A stretch of DNA of 64,000 nt, taken from positions 14,193,001 to 14,257,000 of the forward strand of contig NC_090711.1 in NCBI RefSeq assembly GCF_040954835.1, read 5' to 3'. The notes under the pieces were generated by a model. It did not search any database. It was not told the DNA's origin and saw nothing but the letters and a program-made list of their open reading frames with translations. Shown piece after piece: positions 22,265 through 34,951 of this stretch (the first letter of the stretch is position 1; each line of letters starts with the position of its first letter). The stretch is from Lepisosteus oculatus (lineage: Eukaryota; Chordata; Actinopteri; Semionotiformes; Lepisosteidae). The translations under genes were made by a program, and so were the position numbers.

Positions 22265-23640
22265 GTCACAACAACATAAAACGGGTAGCACAAAACAATG
22301 AACACACAGGACAATAGATACGAGTAAGCCAGCACAAAATGCGTGTTTTAATGTTGCAGTTTGTGGCCAGGATGGCTGGGATCATGAATGACGGATTGGA
22401 CTTTATTGTGACAGCAGATGGTGTGAATCTCACTGATTGGTGGTAAATCACATGCTATAACTCTCTGTGCCATTGCCAGGACCTTTTTTAACTGCGTCTT
22501 TGTCATGCATGGTAGTATCGCTGTACCACACAGTGACGCCACTAGTGGGGACACTTTCTACGCCGCTGCAGAAAAAGAGCACAGAGAGGAATCTGGAGCA
22601 GCTGACAGTTTCCACTGTTGTGCCCTCGACGCGGATTGGGACGCGACTCCCTCTGGGTCTCCTGAGGTCCACAATAGGCTCTTTTGTCTTGTAGACGTGC
22701 GGAGCCAGGTCGTTGTCATGGCACCACCGCACTCCCATATGCGGACTCATCGCTGTTACTGATCAGCTCAGTAACTGCGGCGTCATCTGCAAATCTGAAC
22801 ATTTTTATAATTAACAAGCAGCCCTGGAGAGCTCCAGTATTAAGGATCACTGTAGAGGAGATTTTATTGCCAGTTGCCACTACCTGAGGTCTGCCAGTCA
22901 GGAAATCCAGTATCCAGTTGCAGACGGAGCTACAAAAGCCCAGATTATTGAGTTTCGGGACCAGCATGGCAGGGACAACTGTGTTCAAGGTTGAGCTGTG
23001 AGCTATAAATAGCATCCTGGCTCAGGTGCTCTGCCTGTCTAAATGCTCTTCACCAAGGGCCGTATGAAGTGCTAGAGCTACTGCATCATAAACAGACCTT
23101 TCTGAGTGGTAAGCAAAGTGAAGTGGGTGGAGGGAGTCTGGGAAGGTACAGTTGATATATGACAAGACTAACCTTTGCAGGCACTTTACAGCCACAAAGT
23201 GAGAGGCACTAGGCAGTAATCTGTGATCAGTAATCACCCAGGCGGGGCTGCACATTGGTGGTGGTGGAGTGGAGTCCCCATTACCTATAAAGTGCTTTGA
23301 GTGGAGTGTCCAGAATAGTGCAATATAAATGAAAGCAATTATTATTATTAATCTGAGATAGCGGACCAGCACAGGTTTTAAGGACACGAGGGGAGACACC
23401 ACCTTTCACTCTCTTAAAGACTCTACACACCTCATGTTTAAAGAGCTGCAACACAAAGTCCCCTGGCTCGCTGGGAGCCTTGATAGTGGGCTCGGTGAGC
23501 CTCAAAGGGGGAGTAAAGGGTGTCCAGTTCACCTGGAAATGCATTAGCCGGGGAAATACCACTGGTGTTGCCTTTATAGTTAGTGCTAACCTGCAAGCCT
23601 TACCACACACCCCGAGTTGGTGTCCCAAAGCTGTTTTTCT
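22265..23640 (-). mobile_element. LINE reverse transcriptase fragment, SINE-interrupted
   Basis: Minus-strand pieces in order: VFKRVKGGVSPRVLKTCAGP, then CLQRLVLSYINCTFPDSLHP and HFAYHSERSVYDAVALAL, LNNLGFCSSVCNWILDFLTG, FADDAAV (the catalytic box) and SRFLSVLFF. This is a CR1/L2/Rex-group reverse transcriptase with frame breaks. A 5S-derived SINE tail sits at 23236-23351 inside it. It faces the plus-strand LINE at 20.9-21.5 kb. Confidence 0.82.
23236..23351 (+). repeat. 5S-derived SINE tail, copy 4
   Basis: Only the 3' part is present: ggtggtggtggagtggagtc, then aaagtgctttgagtggag and an (att)n end. It interrupts the LINE reverse-transcriptase fragment of 22265-23640. Confidence 0.8.
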
Positions 23641-23649
23641 CATTTGTCT

Positions 23650-26289
23650 CTGTATTCCACTTTAGGCAGCTTGATAGTTTTTTCTGGGTCATACCTTGAT
23701 CTTTTGTGCAGTTTTGTGCCCTAATGGTGAAGTAACAGTACTCCAGTATGTTGTCTCTAGTGGAATACTTGAAAACCCAATTAATTGACCAAACAAAATG
23801 GGTCAATCTGGAAAATCCATTTTGATTTCACCAAACCTAAAGGCATTAGATCACAATTGTAGATGTAGACTGTAGATGGATCTACAGTCATTTAAAAGTT
23901 CTGGAATTGACTCATTTTCAGAACAGAAATGGTAGAAGTAGTGCTTTTGAGTGAACCAGATAAACAATGTTGTGAAACAATTTAAGAAATGCATCTTTTG
24001 CAACAAAGTTGCATAGACTTTTTCTTAATACAGTGACGCCTTAAAAAATTAAAAGAAAGCCTATTTAAAAATGCTGATTGGTGTGTGGGTCTCTCACTCA
24101 TTTAATTCAAGTCATCTGTTCATTAGGCCTTATATAAAGTGGACAGGACATGGTTTAATACATTTTTATGTTATGACCGGAGATGCCTAGGAGACAAAAG
24201 CCAATAAGGATCTGATTAACGCCATTAAGAGCAGAGATGGAATGAAACCAGCAGAGACACTGCACCTACAGGGCCAGTGTTGCTCTTCACCATTATGTGC
24301 TCTGTGGTGACATTGGAAATAGGAAAAAGAATAGGATTATCAGGGGCACGTCCCTCACCGTCATCACCAAGCGCGAGTGTCCTGGCTGATTAATCCCCAG
24401 CAAGTGGAAAATAACTCTACAGTCTTAAAAATCAGAATGTTATCGACAACCTCATGCAGACATGCACAGGTAACTTACTGTACGATGAATTGAGGGTACG
24501 GCATGTAAAACAGACGATGTCATTATGTGGAAATTTCACCTTTACACAGATGGATCGGGATGCAGTTTATTGATCGATGCACTATAGGACTAGGAGAAAG
24601 CTTACTCATAAGGTATTATTGTATTGGATGCACCTCTTTACACAAAGGGGAGTGAGAGAGTGGAACAAGCTACTGAGCCATGTAGTTATACTGTGACTTC
24701 TCTCAAGAAATGTCTGAATGAGATCCTTGGATCAATTAGCTACTAATGGCTTCATCTCATTTAAAGCCTTTATTTAGCAAGTGAAGCAACTTCAGTATAG
24801 GACTTGCATTTTACTATTGACTTATTGTCTTATGACTTCCACCCAGCACAAATTTGGAAGGTATGTTATGTCTGTGGCTGGTTCGTTTTCATAAAAGTTA
24901 GGCGTGTCCGCTGCAATGGAGAAAAGATTTGCACAGCCGTAAAGACAAAAGAAACCTCCCTGTGGGTATTTCAGGTTCAGAAAAGAACACTGAATAGTTC
25001 ATAATGTCACGCCGTCTGAGCAATTCTCTCGGGTAAAGGGGGAATGCACACCTGTGAGGCCCTGAGCATTGTTCCACTGCACAGGTGATATGACCACCGC
25101 ACTAAGCAGAACGGCATGCCCAGATGTGGAGAACACAAAGAGAAATGCTTGAATGCTTCATTTAATCTGCACGTGGGCTCATTTACAGTGCTGTGAACAA
25201 CGACTCACCCCTTCATGACCAACAGGCAAGTATTACAAAAGCCAGAGGAATATGTATTTCAGCCATGCAAAAATGGTTTTCAGTGCGCCCACATCTTCTG
25301 GCTAAACTCTACTTGCTGGAGGGGGAAGGATGCACCGTCAGCTGGCCTACAGATCAACAAGCACACAGCTGGGACAGACTGGGCTGCAGCTGACGGTGTG
25401 AAAATCAACTCTATCCAGGTGGATGATGACCTACATTGACCATGGAGGTCTGAGATCATAAGAGGAAGGGCAGAGCAGTACTTACAGAGTTAGGAAAGTG
25501 TCTCCCCAGCTTGGTAACTCTCTCCCTGACACGGTTTCTGTCCAACAAACGATGGAACATTGCAGTCTTGGTTACAGCTAGAACATTCACTGCTGATATA
25601 GTTATTGTTGAAGCTGTTTTAAGGCTCAGTCTTCCTTGTCTTCAGAAATTAAAGCCGAGGCTCAGTCCTGTCGGACTGCAAACATTTCGTGGCTGCAGTC
25701 GTGATGAAAGAACACACACTACTCAGAATAGGAAGACCTTCTCTTTCTTCATTTCTAATCAAATCCAAAATCTTGTCCAGTCACTGTTAAAAAAGGTCTC
25801 AGGGTACTGCAACCACACAGCTAGGAACCTTGAGCAAGACATCACTCTTTGTGTCAAAATATGCCTTTTGTTCTCAACTCTGAGCAGGCAGATTTTTAAA
25901 ATTTCCTTTGTTTTAGGCAATTCCTTGATTTAACAGTTTAGAGGGTTCTGAACACCCGGATCACGATGTGCATTTTCAATGCAGTACGGAGTTGACTTTA
26001 AGCCCTGTTTTATTTTTGTTACAACATAGATCTCAGGATGGGCTAAGGTCATCTAGTATTCAATACTCTGCAGAATGTAAGGAAGTGAAATTCTCCTCTA
26101 TCCAGTTCAACATGAAAGACTCTACCTGTACGAAAAGCGTGACACATTTAGCATTAAAAGCAAAGCACACTGAGCAAACAGAAGAGAAAATGACGTGGTG
26201 CATAACGCCAGCTAATAGCTCCTGTATATACTGTATGAACAAATATGCACTGCCCTCTATACATTACATGGACATTCAAGTCACAGAAA
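23650..26289. other. No gene seen
   Basis: AT-rich sequence with a single LINE relic at 24.6 kb. A 140-codon frame at 25.5-25.9 kb has no recognisable content or splice context. Confidence 0.5.
24600..24745 (+). repeat. LINE relic (reverse transcriptase C-terminal piece)
   Basis: ctctttacacaaaggggagt with gagtggaacaagctactgag corresponds to the FTQR-V-WNKL segment common to CR1/RTE-type reverse transcriptases. It is heavily decayed. Confidence 0.5.
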
Positions 26290-27200
26290 CTGGGCATGGC
26301 AAAAAACACAATTTGGAGTCTCGAACATGAAAGAAACCACTGGTGTACAAAGCAATTGGCAACGACCAGATCGGTTGAGGAAAACAGCTGCAGCTGATGA
26401 TAGAAAAGATATCAGAGCTGTGAAGAAAAACATTAAAACAAGTGTCGCTGAAATTGCCTACTGCCTTCATAATGCAGGGGAGAAGGTATCACAATCTACT
26501 GCAGAAGACGTCAGCAGCAAAATTATAAAGGCTACACTGCAAGATGCAAACACCAAAAACTGAAAGGCAAGATTACAACTCACTAAAAAGTACAGAAATG
26601 GGCCAGATAAGTTCTAACATCAAGTGTTATAGACAGATGAGACAAAGATAAACCTCTACCAAAGTAGGACAAGTAGGAACTGTGGAGAAAGGAATAAACT
26701 ACAGATGAACCAAAGCACCACCTCATCAGTTAAACATAGTGGAGGTAGGCATAGCTTGCGCATGCTTGGTTGCCACTGGAACTGGTTCACTGTCTCTTAT
26801 TGAAGATGTAACTAATGACTGTAGCAGCAGATGGACTTCAGAAGTGCACAGAAACATCCTGTCTGCCTCCAGACTCATTGGCTGGCTCCTCATCATGCAT
26901 CAAGACAATGATCCAAAGCACACTGCCAACACACCCCAAGGAGTTCACCATGGGAAATGTGGAGAGTCTTAGACTGGGCAGGGCAATCTCCTGATTTAAA
27001 TCCAGTCGAGCATGCATTTTACGTGCTGGAAAGGAAACTGTAGTCAGAACAACCTCCCCCAAAACAAAGAGGAACTGAAAATAGCTGTAGGCTCTGCAAA
27101 GCATCTCAAAAAGAACAAACCAAGAGTTTAGTGATGTCGGTGGGTCTCAGGCTTGATGCAGTTATGCGTGCAAAGGATTTGCAACCAATTACTAAATTTT
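26290..27200 (+). mobile_element. Tc1/mariner transposase relic
   Basis: The plus strand carries HQDNDPKHTA (26898-26930) and, in another frame, QSPDLNPVEHAFYVLERK (26985-27040), the DD-E core signatures of Tc1-like transposases. VKHSGGRHSLRMLG lies upstream. Stops and shifts throughout. Terminal repeats were not found. Confidence 0.8.
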
Positions 27201-27208
27201 ACACTATT

Positions 27209-28035
27209 ATAATAATAATAAACTTTATTTTATATAGCGCCTTTAAAGGTGGCTTCTCAAAGCGCTTTACAGGATGACAATAACAATAAATAAGAAGACT
27301 ACAACAATAAATAAGAAGATTTCACAAGATAGGACACAATTATAATTACAACAATAACAATAGAGGAGACCGTGGAAGGTGGTATTAAGAAGAGCAGAGG
27401 GGTGAAGAATGGAACCAGTTAAGTAAAGGCTTTTCTGAAGAAGAAGGTTTTGAGTCTGGATTTGAAGGAGTTTAGAGAAGGTGACTCTCTAATATCCTTG
27501 GGCAAAGAGTTTCAGAGGTTGGGGGCATAGCAGGAGAAGGCCCTGTCGCCCATACAATGTAGACGGGCTTGGGGGACAGTAAGGAGGGCAGAATTTGAAG
27601 AGCAGAGGTTGCGAGGTGGGGAGTAGGGCGATAAAAGTTCAGACAGGTATTGAGGTGCCAAGCCATGTAAAGCCTTATAGGTGAGCATGAGGATTTTAAA
27701 GTCTACGCGGAATTTGACCGGAAGCCAGTGCAAGGACTCCAGGATAGGAGTAATGTGAACACTTGCACTAGACCTGGTCAGGATTCTGGCTGCTGAATTT
27801 TGGACATACTGCAGCTTGTTCAGAGTAGATTTAGATACCCCAGGGAGTAGAGCATTGCAGTAGTCAATTCGAGAGAATACAAATATGTTGATCAGCTTTT
27901 CAGCCACAGTTAATGATAGCATAGGGCGTAGTCTTGCGATATTTCTAAGGTGAAAAAAAGATGTTTTGACAGTATGCTGTACATGTGGGTCGAATGTTAA
28001 GCCAGAATCGAATATAACCCCAAGGTTTTTCAATT
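27209..28035 (-). mobile_element. L2 LINE, 3' part (5' truncated)
   Basis: A 173-residue open frame (28033-27512) encodes MKNLGVIFDSGLTFDPHV, FSRIDYCNALLPG, LESLHWLPVKFRVDFKIL and KALHGLAPQYL, the end of an L2-type reverse transcriptase. The 3' tail at 27273-27229 is cctgtaaagcgctttgag, then ggcgctatataa, then (att)n. The long open frame suggests a fairly young copy. Confidence 0.9.
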
Positions 28036-28584
28036 TTGATTGATATTTACTTTAAGTTAATTTAAGTCAGCGTAAATTAGCAAACAACACTTGCATAAAC
28101 TGTGGTCAATTTGCTTTATTGCATACAGTCGTGCCTGACGTTACTGGGTACATACACGTAAACACCACCCTCTGTTTACACTGTTTACAGAACAAAGTCT
28201 GATAACACCCCTCAACGTGTCCTAAACTGCGACGGAGACGGACTACAGAACAGAGCACGCTTGGTGATTTCTACACGCATCTGCCTTTCGTCTTGCCTGC
28301 AACCATGTCCTCACCACAGACAGTTTAATGACACTACTAAACAACACAATACATTGTAACCTTTCGTGCAGAAATCGGCGAGTATAATACTACATTTCGA
28401 TTAACAAGACAATCTTATTTAACAAGACTTCACTTAACAGTAGGGACTCAACAGTGGTGTAAGTAGGATGTTTTGTCTATAGAAGTTCTCCGCAGTTATT
28501 CACGCATTTAGATAAAACTACATTTGGAAGTTATTAATACGTTACAGCAGCAAAATCTAATTTTGCTTACAAGATGCCACCTAC

Positions 28585-28680
28585 CTCTGCAGACGGAACT
28601 CTGACATCAGGAAAGCAACTCCACCGTGAAATCTAAGCGTCCAACTTCCGGCTTCCTGTGTTTGAGCTCCGGTGACTTTC
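28585..28680 (-). other. Candidate non-coding first exon (probably lpin3)
   Basis: On the minus strand a CTTCCGG/CCGGAAG-rich start region leads to CTGCAGAG followed by a gtaggt donor at 28584. No other minus-strand gene is seen between here and the lpin3 start exon at 15153, which has a 5' UTR acceptor. Joining the two would give a 13.4-kb first intron. The transcription start is a guess from the ETS-site position. It could instead be an unrelated transcript. Confidence 0.4.
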
Positions 28681-28770
28681 AGATGGTGCGTTCTAATGTC
28701 ACTGAACTTCAGTAACCAATCACAAAACTAGAGAAGACGTTAGCCCCGCCTCTGGACACACCGGAAAGAA
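28640..28770 (-). promoter_or_regulatory. TATA-less promoter signature (ETS, CCAAT, GC box)
   Basis: Reading the minus strand, a GC box (28750-28744), an inverted CCAAT (28720-28716) and an ETS core (28651-28645, with a second CCGGAA at 28761-28766) lie in order within 110 bp. They end near a candidate first exon. This order and spacing is typical of housekeeping vertebrate promoters. Confidence 0.45.
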
Positions 28771-30965
28771 AATAAGGAATCTGAGTCCCTCCTACTTCTG
28801 GACGCTGAACCTTGGGAGAAATAGTAGTACTGCAGTGTATCAGCGGGAATTTAAAAAATAACATCTGCTCAGAGCAGGTTACCGAATTCACCAATTCTCC
28901 TTTTAGCATAATCTGCTTTAAACCACGTCTAACAGCTGCATATAAGTTCAAATAAATTCAGAATTTCATAATCAAGCTAGTGACAGAGCGAGGTGCTGAA
29001 ATCCCAGTCTTTAACCGGGATTTCTCAATTTTAGATTTGTGAAGCCCGCACGTCAAATATACGACCAGAAGTTTAAATACAAATTGCAATTAAAAATACA
29101 GCAAAGTATGTGCGTGGCTACAGTTAGAAAAAGAACAATAAAATATTTTTCACATATTTGACGCGATCCGAAGCAGTATCTCTTATTCCTTGTTATGCTA
29201 CTGACCATTATCTGACCTCTAACCAAACTCGAGAAAACAGGTGTCATGGGAGACTTCCTCATCTACACTACATTACAATTTAGCTATAGAGTGTATGCTA
29301 TAAATTTCATGTTAGATGTGTTTTACGGTATGTATTTTCGTAGTGAGCTACAAAATTCAAAATCTGTCTACCCTAGTTGTATCAAGTCCTGTTTGGAATT
29401 CACTTTATATAAGCCTCTTTCACCTTTGAAACACCTTGGAGATTAAAAAAAAAGAAACTGTAAAATCTAATAAAACACCACTACTGCTAGTAATAGCACA
29501 AATAATACCTGGTCGTTGCGAGGCAGGAACGGGGAACTACTAATTACTATTGAGGCCATTAGAGGGCGACCGTTACTTACTGTGCACGAAATTACTACAA
29601 TTTTGCTACGTAAACCAACAGATTCCAAACCTGATCTCCGTGGACAGTCTTCTCATCTATGTTTTATTCTACCACACTTCTTAATCACAGACCAATTTAT
29701 TCCATCCAACCTTTTGGGGCATTTCGTAAATAGCTTTTAGCTTCTGAAACATTTATTGGGATTGGTAATTGATACCAGACTTTTACCAGTTAGTTTCCGA
29801 GATAAGGAATTTCCCAGATTCAGGTGTGTTATCTGAAATGGTTTTGGAAAAGGGAAAAGAGTTATTTTTGGAGTGAGACTTACAGGTTATTCCCGGCTGT
29901 GTGTTAATCATTTATGAAGAGCTGTTTAATAAGAATTAAGAGAGCAAACAGGTAGTTAAGGAGACATTGCGTGCCGAAACTATTAAAAACAACACTCCTG
30001 AAGTAAAGTTGTTTTTTTAACCAAGGACGCAGTGCAGACATCGCTAAACAAACAGATCAGTCAGCGATTTAAGAGCTCAGTCTTCCTGCTGGAGTGGGGT
30101 GGGCAGACTCTGACCTCAGCAATGCCCATTTCAGAGATCGAAAATTTGCAATGAAAATCTGCATACATGGCACCCAGCATTTGTAACAAAGTTACCAATT
30201 CATTTTAGTTTCTTTTGAAGCTGCTTTTACTTGTATGTACTTTAAGAATTTTTTAATATGCACTTGTATGTCTTACTGTGTACATATCACACGTCACAGT
30301 CATTAAAATTAAATTAAAAAGCACTGTGTAATTCATTTAAGAGTCAATGCCCCTGGAAAACAGAATTCAATTATTCAGAAACTATGTTTTCTTAATTTAT
30401 TTAATATACAATTTCCTGTGCCTATTACTGCCTTTTGTTTTTAACTTCTTCTTAATTCAGAATTTGCTCAGATGGCAGTCAAGACCTACCAGAATTTTAT
30501 TCACAATACAGAAGTACATTGTGCCCATTTCTGAATATAAAATAAGGTACAGCATGCCATAGGGAATATATCCCAACTGTCTTAAAGGCAGAGGAGCACA
30601 GCCAGGAACTCCATAGCTTTGAATCCCAACCCAAATTCCACAACCTCCGAGTGTGTTCACACACGGGTGTGACAGAGGCAACAGAAGACACCACACTGGA
30701 GCACCGCTGCAGGGAGTGCGCTGGCAGGCTCAACGCCTCTCCGCTCACAATAAACTTCACCCAGCAGAGCTGCCACTGCCAAATTTAGAAGTTTTTCTGC
30801 CCTCTCAACCAGCAAAGGATGTCTTCAGTTACACTTACTCCCACTTGCGTGCTGGAGCTGTAGTCTCCTGTGTGCCCCAGTTATAATCATCCCCTGAGAG
30901 GCAGTTAGGGGTGGCTATGTGCCTGACCATGAAGTCAACGCTGACCTCCATTGAGATGGCCAGAG
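28771..30965. other. No gene seen
   Basis: AT-rich intergenic sequence between the 28.6-kb promoter candidate and SINE copy 5. No exon, repeat or motif that I can support. Confidence 0.5.
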
Positions 30966-31490
30966 CTATAATAATACTAATAATTCCTTACACTTATATA
31001 GCACTTTTCTGGACACTCCCCTCCACCACCAGTGTGCAGCCCCACCTGGATGATGCGACGGCAGCCATAGTGCGCCAGTACACTCTCCACACACCAACTC
31101 TCAGTGGGAAGGAGAACAGAGTGATGAAGCCAGTTCAGAGAAGGGGATTATTAGGAGGACATAATTAAGACCAATGGGAAATATGTCCAGGATGCCAGAG
31201 TTACACCCTTACTCTTTTCGAGAAATTCCTGGGGATTTTTAATGACCACAGAGAGTCAGGACCTCAATTTTACATCTCATCTGAAGGACGGCACCTGTTT
31301 ACAGTATAGCATCCCCATCACTTTACTGGGGCATGAGGGCCCACACAGACCACAGGTTGAGCGCCCCCTACTGGTCCCCCTAACACCTCTTCCAGCAGCA
31401 ACCTTAGCTTTCCCAGGAGGTCTCCCATCCAGGTACTGAGCAGGCTCACACCTGCTGAGCTCCAGTGGGCAGCCAGTTGTGAGCTGTGGG
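30966..31490 (-). repeat. 5S rRNA-derived SINE, copy 5
   Basis: Reverse-oriented copy from cttacacttatatagcac to the head at ggtactgagcaggctcacac. A short deletion removes part of the tail just after the sub-terminal region. It lies in intergenic sequence upstream of myl9. Confidence 0.85.
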
Positions 31491-31689
31491 GTGAAGTTCC
31501 AGTGTTACTGTGGACTTACTGGAGAGCCCATCTTGCCCTTTTCAGCCATGTTCTTGCCCATCCTCCATGTGTGCTGTAGAACACTGTGGTAAACAGCAGA
31601 CAGATCAATTAAATCCAAAGAAGACCAGTACAATGCTGTCCAAGTGCAAGACAGGTTATAAAAGAAGAGAAGACCTTTTGACCTATCTA

Positions 31690-31815
31690 GTCCATTTGGT
31701 TTTTTGTATCTAATTGATACAATGATCTCATCCAGTAATTTCTTGAAAATAACATTGTTGTGTAGCCAGGTCCACACTCTCACAACCCTTTGTGTAAAGA
31801 ACTGTCTTCTATACT
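31690..31815 (-). repeat. LINE relic (same segment as 24.6 kb)
   Basis: The minus strand reads FTQR-VVRVW, then NNVIFKKLLDEIIVSI, the same C-terminal reverse-transcriptase piece. Confidence 0.5.
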
Positions 31816-32266
31816 ATGGTAAACCCTTGTAGGAAAACTTTCCTAGAGTCACTGTCACTAAAGTGACTTAATTAAGGGCTGTCGACCATAAAGTTAAAGG
31901 AAAAGATGTAAGAAACCTTTTAACAGTTTTTATTGTTACAATTCCTATTAAAGGTGTTGTAGTCTTACTAAAACTGTGAGGATAAAGTGGAAACTGTCAG
32001 CTTTTACATCTATACTGTATATTCCTATTCTCTGATGCTTCTGTATAACACAACACGATGAATCCATCATCTTAAATAAGATGTACTTGATCTTAATTGC
32101 ACACAGTCTAAAGACCCAATGACTTTAGTTCATATCGAGCTCATACATCAAAAAGACATTTCTAGTCTGCTCCGTGGACTCAATATCTGGTTGGCACCTA
32201 GGTCTATTTCTGCTTCAGTTAAATTCCAACCTTTTTAATTTAGTAAGTCATGGATAAACCCTTTAA

Positions 32267-32547
32267 GGGGTGGAGCGGTGACTAAGGATCTGTGCCAGTG
32301 GCTGGAAAGTTGCCCGTTCAAATCGCATGGCTGGCAAAGAAAATCTACTCTGTTTGGCCCCTGAGCAAGGCCCTTAACCCCAACTTCTCCAGGGGTGCTA
32401 CACAATGGCTGACCCTGCATTCTGACCCCAGGCTTCTCCCTTCTCTCCCTGTCTGTGTGTCTCATGGAGAGCAAGCTGGGGTATTGCGAAAAGACAAATT
32501 CCTAATGCAAGAAAATTGTATGTGGCTAATAAAGTTCTGTTATGTGA
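32267..32547 (+). repeat. tRNA-derived SINE, copy c
   Basis: Same family: ggggtggagcggtgactaag head, gcccctgagcaaggccctta centre, and a gctaataaagttctg tail. It lies about 700 bp upstream of the myl9 exon-1 region. Confidence 0.85.
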
Positions 32548-32989
32548 ACTCCAGAAAGAGAATATATTTTCATATCATCTCTAATCTGTGACACCTTTCC
32601 TGGACAAGCAATCGGTAATGTAGACACCGAGCCCTACTTTTCCTTCCCAATGTTCAGAGCTCAGATGGCCGTGTTCAAGCAGTCCTGACATTCCAGTTAC
32701 TTCTGCACAAGAGTTCACTGGCTCACTGGATTGCTTTATGACTGCGATCAGGGAAGGTCTGCTGTGCCCCAGGAAGGGAATAGGTCAGTGAAGGGAGCTC
32801 TGTGCGCCTGATGGAGGTTCTTCAAACAGAGGCACTCAAGACCCCCGGAGCTGCAGGGAGCTCAGTGCCTTATTAAGGAGTGTGAAGCCTGGGAAGTCAG
32901 TCTGTCTGGTCTGTGTCTCAGAGCAGGAAAACACAACCCCCCTCTTGCCCTCTTCCAGATGCGAGCCTTCACAAACATACGCTGCCCCT

Positions 32990-33240
32990 TTTTTTCTCTA
33001 AATAAGGCAGCCTTATCTACGTTCCTGGAACTTCGGCATAACTCCCAAATATCCCAAAATCCACTGTGGTAGCAGCAGGCCTCTGCTCACACATTCTTTT
33101 GCCTTCTATGGGTAAATCCCAGGGAGGGGCGGGCCCTGTTGGGAACAGTCTCAGCAGCCCATTGGCTGGGAGGGGGAGAGGAGGTGTGGCTCACCGAGCT
33201 GATGCTCTAAACAAACTTTTTAGCTCACTGAGCGGTTTGG
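32990..33240 (+). promoter_or_regulatory. Candidate myl9 promoter with two CArG-like boxes
   Basis: ctaaataagg (32998-33007) and ccttctatgg (33112-33121) each differ by one base from CC(A/T)6GG, the SRF site that drives smooth-muscle genes. A GC box (gaggggcgggcc, about 33122-33135) and an inverted CCAAT (cccattggc) follow. No TATA box is clear. This is inference from position and motif. Confidence 0.4.
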
Positions 33241-33298
33241 AAGCAGTTCCAGACAAAGGCGAGAGACGTCCTAACTCACCACCACCCGAAACCCAGAG
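33200..33298 (+). other. myl9: Candidate non-coding exon 1 of myl9
   Basis: GC-richer sequence ends CCCAGAG with a gtgaga donor at 33299. The first coding exon of myl9 begins at 39678 with an acceptor and 12 nt of 5' UTR, so an upstream non-coding exon is required. This is the best candidate on the right strand. The start is approximate. Confidence 0.45.
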
Positions 33299-34951
33299 GT
33301 GAGATAAGCTGTTATTTCTGTTATTGGAAATGTTTCTCCTGCTGCAGTGTATTCTCCCCACTTTTTCATAGATTCTTCACTGAAACTGGGATTCTCTGTA
33401 CAGTGTCAGATCTCATGGAGTGATGGGGCTAAGTTTTCTGGGTAATCCTCAGAGACTGGGTGGGAGCTGTGTGAGGGGTGGGAGCTCAGGAACAGGGCAA
33501 GAGGTGCAGAAAAACCTGAGCATCATCTCTTCCAGGTAATATAATCCTTCAGCCCGGCCTGACTGTGGACTTATGTGGCTCCATCCCTGCTGACTCAGGA
33601 TTAGATAAAAGTATTCCACTATCCTCAAAGTGTTTCAGCTCTTCTCTGGAAGTTTCTCTTAAACCGGGTTTTTGATTGATTTTTCCCCCCTTAAACCAGA
33701 GGATTCACTAAGCGGTTTTGCTTCAGTAAAAGGGCACTGCAGTCTGTCCTCTTTTACAGGGTATTAGAAGTGAGCCAGACGAAGAGACTGTGTGTCAGCA
33801 CTCAGCACTGTTAGCCAGGTTGGTCTGTCAGGTTAAAAACCGACGACATGGCCTAGCTGTGATGACGAGACACACAGGGTTGAAAATAGCCTGGAAATTA
33901 AAGTCTCTCACTGGTGCGTGCCGATTTGTTAACCTTTACAGGAAAGACGCATAGTTGGTGTTAATGTGAGCTGTAGCATAAGGAACAGCACAGCGTGGTT
34001 TGAATTTAGCTTAAGTATAAATTATTTCAAATGACAAATGGATCGAAAGAGACTGAAGATGATGACTGTGATGAGATTTTTTTGCTGTCTGGATTATATT
34101 TAGACACCATATTCTTTGCTTTTTCCATCAGGAAAGAGTAGAAAGGTGTGACTCTGACGGGCAGTAGGCAAGGGACACTGTGTTACGGTGTTTACGGTTG
34201 ACTGGTGCTTTGCTTTAGCAAGCAGTTGCGATAAAGGTTTTCACTTACGACGTACGCGCCCTACCACAGCCGCCAGTGAAAGAAAGAAAGGACATCCCCA
34301 GTCTGCTTCCCAGAGGAACTGTACTGCTTCAGAATCCAGGCATCCACTGCTGGAACTCGGCGCTGCCTGTTTTGTTTTAAACAACGTAAAACACGGACAT
34401 CTAGGGCCCTTGGGATTCCAGCGCCATCAGGCTCAAAAGTCCTTCCTTCAAAATGGTAGTTCGCTTCCTGACTTCCTCAGCCGGCACTGCAGGCTCCCGG
34501 AGCAGAGTGAGAACAGCCCGCCTGTAGCTCAGCTGGCTTCAGACCCTCCCCCCCAAAAAAAACTGTAATGATAAAGAGCACAGCTTAGGAAAATGAGGAT
34601 GGAGCAGACACAGGCAGAAATACACACTGGGTTCGAAACTTTCCGCTGAATCAGAAGCATCGTCGGGTTTAGCAGAAGGTAAAAAGAAGAAAAAGGCTAC
34701 TGACAAGCTGCACTGTGGTGGGCTGTGGTCATCTTATCTTCGGGTGGGATTTGTCCTCTATGCACGCGGTTCTTCTTATCTCCAGGAGGTTCCTATCCTG
34801 TACATTCCTAACATTTCCTGTACAGCACAGTGCTTCCAGCTCCTGTACACCTGGAACTGTCAGCAAACCCTGGATTTCTTCCTGTCTGTCCGAAGATGCT
34901 TTTGTGCCACTGACTGTAACTGCTGTGCATTTTGTTCGGCGTCTTTATGGT

